Shown here: positions 36,290 through 46,241 of the stretch, in pieces | Numbering within the stretch: position 1 is the stretch's first letter | Layout of the letters: each line of letters begins with the position of its first letter | Source: Nymphaea colorata | Lineage: Eukaryota; Streptophyta; Magnoliopsida; Nymphaeales; Nymphaeaceae | NCBI RefSeq assembly: GCF_008831285.2 | Contig: NC_045138.2 | Location: forward strand, 21,671,934 to 21,735,933 | Length of the DNA stretch: 64,000 nucleotides | Direction: 5' to 3' | Program-made: the position numbers and the translations under genes | The notes under the pieces: model-generated | The model's database searches: none | What the model saw: the letters and a program-made list of their open reading frames with translations, nothing else | What the model was told of the DNA's origin: nothing

Positions 36290-36615
36290 ATAAGGTGGAG
36301 TGTTCCACGAATCTATCCCAAAATCAGAGTGTTTCATGAATCTACCCCAAAATCAAGGTAGAATCATAGGACACTTGAACATTAATTTCAGGAATAGTAT
36401 GCAATTGGTTCATGAATGTGACAAAAAAAATAGAGCGGATTCATGAAACAGTTTAAACAATGTTGTATTAATCTGCCCCAACATTTGCGACAAATTCATG
36501 GAATAGTTACAAACTATTACATTTGCCAAACAGGGTCTAACGGGTCATTCTGGTAATTGGAATATTCTATGAGCATCCTATGAAACTGCTTAATAAAGGG
36601 TGGCAGATTCATGGA
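36290..36615. repeat. Cluster of TCATGAATCTGCCCC-type motifs
   Basis: Variants of TTCATGAATCTACCCC and its inverse GCAGATTCATGGAACA occur at least six times in both orientations. This suggests the subterminal array of an unidentified DNA transposon. Confidence 0.45.
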
Positions 36616-36982
36616 ACACTAAAACTAAGTGTCTATAGATCAGGACAAGTTTATGAAACATTCACAATGTAACACCCTAGAAGTTTAGTCTCGTATCGAA
36701 GATTGTGAAGGATTTTCAATGGCTTATAAAGGGAGGCCATTAATGAGATGATTGTCCTGGTTCCTAGCCTTTTTTAGCATTGGAACCGAAACTGCTAGGA
36801 ACACTAAAACTAAGTGTCTATAGATCAGGACAAGTTTATGGAACATTCACAATGTAACACCCTAGAAGTTTAGTATCGTATCGAAGATTGTGAGGGATTT
36901 TCAATGGCTTATAAAGGGAGGTCATTAATGAGATGATTGTCCTGGTTCCTAGCCTTTTTTAGGATTGAAACCGAAATTGCTA
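36613..36982. repeat. Tandem duplication, 185-bp unit, containing part of the TRIM LTR
   Basis: The unit from GGAACACTAAAACTAAGTG at 36613 recurs at 36798. It contains flanking DNA, the target word CACAA and the first 130 bases of the LTR. The extra LTR piece at 36668-36797 therefore comes from a local duplication made after retroelement insertion, not from a separate insertion. Confidence 0.85.
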
Positions 36983-38923
36983 GGGGGTGGGTTAGGATCC
37001 GTCGAACCAGGGGCCCGAGCCCGGGAGTGGGTCGGGTTGTTACAGTGGTATCAGAGCAGTTTCAACACTCGGATCTTGGGTCCCACACGCGCGGACGCGT
37101 GTGCCTTAAGGGGGGTGGATTGTAACACCAAGGGCTGCACACGAGCCGAGTCAAGCTCGAGCTTGCCCAGCTCGAGCTCGACTCGGCTCACAGAGCTCGA
37201 GCTCGAACTCGAGTCGAGCTCCCTGACACAAGCTCGAGCTCGACTCGATTATACAGAGTCGAGCTTGAACTCGACTCCCTTAACTCGATTAACTCGAGTA
37301 TGTCTTGTTTCTCTAAACTTGAAACGTACAAGGCGACAAGAAACCTGGAAATGAATGGAATTAAGGGAAGGATCACCGGTTCTTCCATGCGCCATTGAAG
37401 CAAATGATTCATCCACTTCTTCCTCAAGCAGCGTCGTCCTATCTCTTAGCTCCAGCAAGCTCCACGAGGCATCCTGCCAAACATCTTCATCATCTTCACA
37501 TACATATCTACATACAGACGCACACACATAGACACACAGTCCCACACACAGAGGTGCCTCACCTGGAACAGGGGAAAAAGAGAAGCGAGGAAGCCAGCGG
37601 CAAAGAAGAGGGAGCAGAGGATGAAAACAAGCGGTAGACCCACATGCCTCCCGCAGTTTTGAGAGGAAGCCACCTTGCCCTTCACTTTCATCTCTCTCTG
37701 ACCTTCTTCTTCTCAGGCAGCACAGCAATTCGGCCTATCTTCCAGTATACTAACACAAGCTAATCAGAGACAGAGATAACTAAGGAATATCCCTGCACAA
37801 AGCTAAAGAAAATTGGCAGTTCCCTCTGTCACCGCTCTTCCTTGCCCGTGAAAGCCGCCTCTTTGATTCGTTTGGCTTACCTTCCAAAGGAGGCTTACCT
37901 TCCAAACCCCGAACAACCAAAATCAGAGAAACGAAGTGGAGATGGGGTGAAAGAGGGGAAGTGAAACGATCTTACCTGTGAAGAAATACGATCGACCAAC
38001 GGGCTTTGTGATGAGAAGAGAATCGAAGGAGCTTCAAAAGAACACTAGGGTTTCAGGGAAAGCCCACCACCTCCGTCTCGACATTCACCTGCGAAAAAAG
38101 CCCAAAACGTGTATGGCAAAGCTTCAAAAGAACCCTAGGGTTTCAGGGAAAGGCGAGAAGAGAGCCTAACCAGTATAATGGCCGAACTCTGCCGAATGGA
38201 TGGTGGTGGTCATGGCGCGTGCGGCGGTGAGTTGGTGTGGGTGGTAGAGAGGAGAGAGAGCGGCAGTGAGTCGGTGCGGTCATGGGCCCTCAGCGTTGAT
38301 AGACCCTCAACGAGGGTTCTCTGAAACCCTCATCGTTGAGAGACCCTCAACGAGGGTTCTCTGAAACCCTCGTTCAAGAGGGTTTCTTTGGAAGCCTCGT
38401 TGAGGGCTTTAGAGGGTTGAGAGACCCTGAGAGAGAGAGAAAAAAGGAGGGAGAAGTCGAAACGGCAATGTTAAAAATGTAAACGTAATAAACAAAAACC
38501 TAAATCGGTGAATCGGTAGCCCAGTGAACCGGTTCATATAATTAAGCTAAACGATTTTCAACAATCGAAACGAGTCGCGCATAAACGAGTCTAGTTCTTA
38601 CAACTCGAACTCAACTCGTTTAATGTTTCGAGTATATGCTTAAACTCAAACTCGACTCGTTTATAAACAAGCGGAGCTCGAGTCGAGTTTTTCTGAGCAA
38701 GTTCGAGTCGAGCCCGAGTTTGCTCGACTCGTTGTGCAGCCCTAGTAACACCCCAGAAGTTTAGTCTTGTATCGAAGATTGTGAGGGATCTTCAAGGGCT
38801 TATAAAGGGAGGCCATTAATGAGATGATTGTCCTAGTTCTTAGCCTTTTTTAGGATCTTCAAGGGGTGGGTTGGGATCCGTCGAACCAGGGGCTCGAGCT
38901 TGGGAGTGGGTCGGGTTGTTACA
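36853..38923 (+). mobile_element. TRIM-type LTR retroelement, interrupted in its 3' LTR
   Basis: The 5' LTR is 36853-37044 (192 bp, TGTAACACC to GTTGTTACA). It is followed at 37046-37057 by TGGTATCAGAGC, the primer-binding site for initiator tRNA-Met. Only about 75 internal bases follow before a polypurine tract (37108-37119). The 3' LTR then begins TGTAACACC at 37121, is interrupted, and resumes at 38753-38923. Flanking 5-bp duplications CACAA (36848-36852 and 38924-38928) are perfect. Without the insertion the element is about 450 bp, non-coding, and fits the TRIM class. Confidence 0.9.
37130..38744. mobile_element. 1.6-kb non-autonomous hAT-like element nested in the TRIM
   Basis: It is flanked by a perfect 8-bp duplication GTAACACC (37122-37129 and 38745-38752), the hAT size. 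Ends are inverted: AAGGGCTGCACACGAGCCGA on the left, and the right end reads inward as TAGGGCTGCACAACGAGTCG. Both subterminal regions are packed with AGCTCGAGCTCGACTCG-type words. The interior holds a 159-codon minus-strand frame (37249-37728) without a recognised family, and a cluster of inverted CCCTCAACGAGGGTT words at 38285-38410. There is no transposase. Confidence 0.85.
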
Positions 38924-40309
38924 CACAAAGACTTTTTTGGATGGTGGTTCACAAAGATATCTCATTTCGGTCAAGTTAGACCTAACCAATTATTGTCCCT
39001 AGCACTCCCAACTTAAATTAGTCAGGTTTGCTCAAGATCTTATGAAGTATGTGGGTGGATCTTCAGAGCCTCCACTAGAGTTCATTACTAGGCATGGGCA
39101 TCAGGCCAGGCCCCAATAATTTTGTGTTGGTAATTACTGGCCCCAAATCGGGGCTACCCACTATTGTCGAGCTGGATACCGGGCCGTGACAAGTATATCC
39201 AAGTTCCGGCCCAGACCATTTTTAACCCATTAAATGGGTCGGATAGGGCTGGATGGGCCCTACTTTAAAAATCAAGAGATGTTTCGTTGTTTCTTTGTTA
39301 ACCTATCATGGATAGACTTTCAAGTTGGATAGTATACAAATTCACTACAAAGAATTCCAGTTTAGTCAGGTATTCAAATGCATTATGTCGCCAATGTTCA
39401 AATAGAAATCATACATAATGATTTGGGACATGAGACCAAACACAATGCCATTAGGTTATAAAATAATTTGTTTTTCTAGGATCTTGCTAGTTAACATCCC
39501 TTCACCTACTTGGAACTCATGTTGATGATCAAGTAAAGAAAGTAGGAAGCATATTACCACAGTTTCAGAAAAATGTAAAATAAGAACCAAAGAAATGTGT
39601 CTACTCCCGTGTAACATATAAATAACATAAAATTGCAAATCCTTAGGCAATAGTTGCAAATCCTAATGCTTGTCAGCAATAAGAATGTGATTTTAAGGGT
39701 TCTGAATTTATCATATGGTATGGAGTCTAATATATGCAACATTGATCAAATTTGCAGTGTAGGAATCATAATTGAAGCTCATGGAAGCAGTTTTAATATG
39801 ATGGTACACATTGCAAAACTTAAAACTACATAAAGTAATAAACATAACATGTTATAGTTTAAAGATTCCATCTAGATAACATGCTATCAACAGTCTAATT
39901 CATATAGAACATCAACATTCCAAGAGTTGTACATATCCCAAATAACATGCTATCAAGAGTTGTACTCCATATAGTTTTACATATGCGAGAGTTCCAACAT
40001 TTTTTCATATGCAGGAGTTTTAACACGTAATAATTTAATATGAAGACTTCTTCCATTTCATAGAAATCACTCACAAGTTCATACGCGATTCCACTTCTTG
40101 AAAGATATTACCTACAATCAATAGTTAATTCACAAATTACATAAATAAAATGCTAAACACTACAAATTGAAAAAGTTTTACCATGGTAATCATGCATTGG
40201 ATCAGCATTCTTTATCAGAATTTGGCCCTTCATCATGAAAACTGCAACAAATATCAGTGTAAGCATACTATTATGTTAACATATAAAACCAATTAGATTG
40301 AACTATAAA

Positions 40310-43008
40310 CATTTACATTTTAAACAATTTTCGTTTATTATGAATCCAGCTCTACGTGCAAATTAATGCTTCAAAATTTTCAAAAGCGGTTAAGCATCAC
40401 AAGTTCATTCGCGATTCTGCTTCATGAAAGATATTACAAAGATTGCTAATACATCTCAAGCCATCTTGGCTAAAATTTTATATTTGTTTTTATTTTTGGT
40501 CTTCCACCAAGATAATATGCCGAAGTCTTCAACAGGTGCAATTTCTTTCATTAGATCAGTAAAATATTTTTTCATATATGTGTGAACCGTTATATGAGTT
40601 ACAAAGCTAAAGTATGCTTTGAAATCACATCTAGACACACTTCTATACTCTTCAGTTGCAATCATGGTACTAGTAGATGTATTGTTCATTTGCATATCAC
40701 TTGTGTCATTATCATCATACAAGTTTTTGTAGCTAACATACAATTCATTAAAGGTGTATTCTATGACCTCATATACTACCATCGCATCAGGTTGATCCAA
40801 ATTGTTAACCATGTACTTTATGTATAACAACTTGAACCTAAGATAAAAAAAAAATGCAATTCCAAATAGAATTTATAGTTCTTCAAGTATTTGTCAAATT
40901 TTCTTACATTTTGTATGCAATACTTGAACTCAGCTCGTTAAAGCTCGGCTCGAACTCTAGTTCGAGCCAGCTTTTCTACTCGATGAGTCAAGCTCGAGTT
41001 AATGGTTCAGCTCGTTTATTTATTGAGTCGAGCTCACGTTCGTTTAACGAAGCTCGCTTAACCGAACTTGGCTCGTTAGCTCGAGTTGAGAAATGGATAT
41101 TGTTCTTCCGTGGATGTGTCACTTTCTCATTCTTTTTATCTCTTCACCGACTTTCTCTTCATTCTCATGAACCCCCACCGGCATCACTTTCCCATTCTTT
41201 TTATCTCTCTTCGCCGGCTTTCTCTTTGTTCTCATTCTCATGAACCCCCACCAGCCACCATTCTTCAAAGTCAGGCTACAACATCATCAAAGCTAAGGTA
41301 CACGCTCTCGGCCTCCCTTATCCCTCTACTCTCCCATTCTATCTTCCCCTCTTTAATCACTCTCTCTCTCGTTTTGCCTGAGCCTTTCCCTCTACTCTCC
41401 CCCACTGATCTCACACTCCCTCTCGTTTTGCCAGAGGGAGGCTTTCTGGAACCCTTGCTTGAGCGAGGGTTTTGCCCAAGCGAAGGTTTCACTCACTCCC
41501 TCGCTTGGGTGAGGGCATGCCAAAATTTGGGGTTTTAGAAACCCTCACTTGAAACTCTTGTGTTGGGTGGGGGTTCCTCGCTTGGCGGGTGAGGGCTTTC
41601 GAAACCCTTCTCGTGGGTTCTAGGTGGGGAAGAGGCAGCAGCTGCCTGGCTGAGTTCCGATGGCATTCACATTGTTGGCAGCAGTAAAGACGGTGATTGG
41701 GGGTGGCAGTGGTTTTGGGTTCAAAAGCACAGAGAAAGGCGATAGTGGTGACGGTGATAGATCTCCAAGATTCCAAGGCGAAGCAGTGATACGAGTTTGT
41801 GGAGCCGTAATCGATTCGAGCTCGAGCTTGGTGAACTCGGGCTCGACTCGGCTTGTGTTCACCCCTATACACAATGACTACACAAATGCTGGTAAATTGA
41901 TGCAATTTCTTCCAAGACAATATTAATTGTTATCCACTTAGTGGCAGAGAATAGATTTGTTGCATTATAGAATAGATGCATGAGACCACTCATTCTCAAA
42001 AAGCAAAGATACATGATTAAAATCACACGAAACCAAATAATGAAAGACACCTTTGAATAACAACGCATTTCTCAACATTATAAATATAGAGTTATATCGG
42101 CTAGGGACATCATAGTTTAAAGTTTTTTTCTCATCCAAACCCATTGCCTTTATATGTTGCTTAAAAACATGTAGTGTTTTTTGTGATCCTCTTATATATT
42201 TGACATTATCACGAATTTTTGGGATTGCGTTATCCATATCATTCATAACCATGAGATTTATAATATATGCACCACAACGAATATGAAAGTGCTCACCTCT
42301 CAATGGAAATGAAATATTATTTTTTCTTTCTATGGTTTTTCTTAGTAGATTTTTCCACTATCATTTGTTGAACGGTTATCAACAGTAAAAGAAAACAACT
42401 TCAATTGAATTTCTTACTTAATAGTACTGTAGTCTCATAAAACGTCACATATAAAACTTGCATTATGTGTTGGAGGCACATGTATAAAATTAAATATATG
42501 AGGGTGCAATTTCCAATCTCTATTAATGTATTGGGTTGTCTAACATAAGTATCATAACGTCTATTGTGAGGACCACATATCGAATATCAATGAAACTCAC
42601 TACGCATGATTATTTACAACATGATATCTCATTTTTGTCTGTCTTGAAAATTGAATTAACCTCTTTTGTAAGTGTTTTCTAAAAATGGTACAAACCTTGA
42701 ATCGCAAGCCTTTAGAAAATAGTTATGATATTCGTATTCTATAAAACTGAAAGGAAGCACATGCATTATTGTACACTTAGTCATACATTTTCTTATATTT
42801 TTTATATGAAATTTCTATGGGCATAAAGAAGTTGCACCAGATTCACTAACTCTAAATGACAAATTCGTTGTTTTTCATCAGTAACTTCCTTTTTGACACA
42901 TATATCTCTATGTTGTTTGAAGTAACTAGTACCATTAGCACTATGTTTACCTAATCGTTCACTACAATGTTTGCATTTTCCATATTCTTTTTCCTTAAAG
43001 TTTACCAA
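40310..43008 (-). pseudogene. hAT transposase (zf-BED, RNase H-like core, dimerisation domain), disrupted
   Basis: Reading down the minus strand, the pieces follow the usual hAT order. First comes a BED zinc finger (YGKCKHCSERLG, then NGTSYFKQHRDIC) at 42880-43000. Then a LPFSFIEYEYHNYF segment near 42750 and TVDNRSTND near 42380. FHIRCGAYIINLMV and DVPSRYNSIF follow at 42100-42290, then FYNATNLFSATKW near 41950. After the inserted element come RKFDKYLKNY near 40900, ILSWWKTKNKNKYKILAKMA near 40500 and an EALICT remnant near 40340. Several stops and shifts interrupt it, so it cannot make an active transposase. Confidence 0.85.
40922..41867. mobile_element. Second AGCTCG-rich hAT-like element, nested in the hAT transposase
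   Basis: The right end reads inward as TAGGGGTGAACACAAGCCGA, close to the ends of the element at 37130. Both subterminal regions carry AGCTCG and CTCGAG words. Flanks TATGCAAT (40914-40921) and TACACAAT (41868-41875) match at six of eight. The left terminal repeat is decayed. It separates two adjacent parts of the transposase frame, which confirms the insertion. Confidence 0.75.
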
Positions 43009-45345
43009 TGTGAAGTCATTTCATACCATTGAAGTTTTTTTTCTTCATTGAAACTATTTTCCTCTCAATAGATGAAAAGATTTATTTTCCTCCATATCTA
43101 TAGTCAATTGATATTCTTCATTTTCAAAAATAGAAGACACAACTTACTATTTGAATAGAATCAAATACAACCTGAACACATAAACACATGAAAATGCATG
43201 AATGTACGCATTCAATTCTAGAGCTGAAGAAAAACTAACAAGATTCATGTGAAATCATTTAGTATATCAAAACCTCAGAGATTGGAAGAAAGTTACAGAT
43301 CATGTATATAAAATCATTCAGTAACTAAAAGGCTAATCAAATTCTTCTCAAACATTAAGAAGAATTTTAATAATCAAACAAGTGATTAACCGCTCCTTGC
43401 CCCCGAATTTTAGGAGATTGATGCAATATTCAGCTTTCTTTCTTCAGTTCAAGAACTGAATGCCTACATTCAAGTCTAATTACCCATTGAGTTAGGTTAT
43501 CACTTTAAAGGAGGTACCTCTAGCATTATCACTAAGTCACATGGGTGCAAGCAAAGATGAAAGCGTGGGTATAGTGATATGAGTTTGGACATTGCAATTT
43601 TGCAAAATGTGCTACAAGGGTATGAGTGCATACACACGAATATACATAGTTACATTTTTATAATTGCAATTCTAATCGAGCATGATCCACAAAATTTGAT
43701 TCATCCTAAATACTGTTGTAAAAATATAAATAAAATCTGATAATATCTCAACATAGCAATGGTCACATGCTGCACACTTGGGGCATTCAAATTTGATCTA
43801 ATTGTTCTTCTATTTAGCAAAATTATAGTAGTTTTCTTGGATTCAAAAAGTGATAGCCGTACTAAAACAAACAATGCCAATGTAAGAAACCTTCTAGACG
43901 TTAGTTGAAGATTATGGTTAGACACTTAGACTTCTTGTAACATGGCATGACTTGCAGCATTGTATCTATCTAGGATTCTCCTTACACTGATCAGCAATAA
44001 ACATGACTTCTTGGAAAATTGAGGTTTCTAGAGATTAAATAAGTGCATGGAATTAAACTGAATGAGTACAGAGAAAATCTGATAAAAGAGCTCGGACTGA
44101 AGCAAACTTACACATATGAATACACGACAATTAAATGGTAGGATAAAGAAGACACTTCCAATAGTGGAATTCCTTTTCCTGGTTTGTTCATCTGAAGACT
44201 GTGATGTCCTGTATTATTTTCAGTACACTAAGCTGAATAGCTAAAACTTTGAAGAATATTTAGGTGGAAACTTACGTAGAAGACTGGGTTGGTTCTTATG
44301 TATGAACAACAAAACTAAAGTACTGTTCTGACTTGTTCATCTCCCTCCCAAGTGGCAATAATGAAGGAGTGTTTCTTGATGCATCATGCCGGTTTTTTTC
44401 TTAATTTAATCCCTAAAGGTGCCATCAGAAAATCCTACCTCAAACCTCTCATCAAAGCCAGTGGTCTTATCTAAGATCTACTATTTTTTAGGTTGCAGCC
44501 TGGCAAGTCATGTAACTGCAAATCTATAATTCAATAAATGGCAACAAGCACATAAATTGGAGCAAATAGGTGTTGTTGTGCTGAAGTTGGTTTTAACTTT
44601 TAGGCTTTTAGCATGGGTAGGATGTCTGGGCTGCAATAGTACCACACATCAGTGCTTATGATGTAGATGTCGTAATTGATCATATCCTGCATTATGGTGA
44701 TTACTTCATTAATCATCTTTGGACTTTTTCGCATATTAATGTCTCTAAGCATTCCTTAAGTGCATATAATTATTTTGGAGAAGCATAAAATTGCTTGTGA
44801 AGCTGCAGGAAATGTGTGACGCCAAACACAGGCAGCCTGCTTGGTGGCTTGGAAATCTTGACATCAACCGGACAGGTTTCTTTTTAGGAGCAGCTATGGT
44901 AGCAGCATACAGCTATAAAAAATAGTTTTCATTTGCATGGGGCATCAACAGAAGAAACAAATTGCAAAGACAACCAGGAAAACAAAATAGGAAAAACAGA
45001 GAGACGAAGATTTGTGAAGCAAATTGCAATAGAAGTAAGCTGCCCCACAAAAAGATGTCAACCAGGAAAAGCGAAATACCTTGGTCCTCGATGGGAGGGA
45101 GTGTAAAGGGGTTGGTGAGGCAGGCACGGCCGGTCGGCGAAGAGCAGGGCAGTAGTGAAGTGAGGCAAACGTTCACTCAAAACATATTTAAAATTGAAAA
45201 ACAAATGATAAAAGCCTGATCTTGCAGGCCTACTAGGTCTGCTAACCAGGCCCGGGATCGGGTACCCTGCGACGGCCCAGGCTCGGGTCAAGCCGGGTAT
45301 CGGGTACCCTTGGTGGCCGGCCCGGTGCCCAGGCCTATTCATTGG

Positions 45346-46241
45346 CAATGAGTCATGCATGCTTACTTAGACACTACTTTTTGGAGTCCATATTGTAAGT
45401 GGCAAGTGCAACTCATGAACAACACTGCAAAAAAGATGGCTGTCCATAAGTGCATCAACCATGAAAGGCCTACTATAGCTAGTCAAACTGACAGGCCAGT
45501 GAAAATTCAGTCGTGAGAACTATTTTGCATCCTCGACCAGGTCAATTGTGCAAGCTGTTTCTTGTGCCTAGCATGTGCAACCCAATTGCAGGAGCATGAT
45601 GAGGATCCTGCCCCGTCATGAATAGAGGTCTTCGCAGGAAGGGTCAATAAACCTTGGCCCGGTGGATGAATCGTGGCCTTGTTAGGCTTGATGTCTTTTC
45701 GACATAGCTAGACATTGTATAAACACAAGTTTCCCGTTGACTGCTTTATTTAACGGCAATCTGACCTTGTTTACAGCCTTAAAATTCTCTTCCTACAACA
45801 CATTCCCGTCGATACAAGTTTGCTATTTTTCCATCGCTTCCGTCTAAATCAAGACAAATAATTCATGTTAAAAAGTGGCAGCACGAAGTATCGCAACGTC
45901 TACGCCACTTACGAAAAATTGGATGAAGGGCCCACCCATGAAGTCAAAGTCATGCATAATAATCAATTTTGAGACACTACGATTCATCTAGGCTCGTAGT
46001 TTCTAACGCGAAGATAAGAGGAAACAAAAAGAAACAATTTAATTGGGCGGAGATTTTGGTTGATTATATTCTCTTGTAAACTCCTTCAGCAACATTATAA
46101 ACATGGTATCTGTAAGCACACTTGTACCGTCCATCAGTATCTCAACTAATAAAGCCACCAGGAAACAATACAAGTGATCACTTCAATGATCCTCATATTT
46201 ATTTCTTTAGTTCTAAGACAAAATACTGCTATACACTCAAA
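45346..46241. other. Intergenic, downstream of UFD1
   Basis: No gene is recognised. The part next to 46241 should be UFD1 3' untranslated region. Confidence 0.45.

Larger units (their letters stand above)
39089..45337 (-). mobile_element. Decayed 6.2-kb hAT transposon with its own transposase remnant
   Basis: The left end is TAGGCATGGGCATCAGGCC. The right end reads inward as TAGGCCTGGGCACCGGGCC, so the termini are inverted repeats with few mismatches. Flanking 8-mers TTCATTAC (39081-39088) and TTCATTGG (45338-45345) match at six positions, the remains of an 8-bp duplication. GC-rich subterminal words (GGCCCGG, CGGGTACC) lie just inside. The transposase remnant at 40310-43008 lies on the minus strand, and a second element is inserted within it. 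Confidence 0.8.

Noticed and set aside
36668..36797. An independent solo LTR upstream of the TRIM
   Set aside because: The preceding 55 bases are duplicated along with it, so it is part of a 185-bp local tandem duplication.
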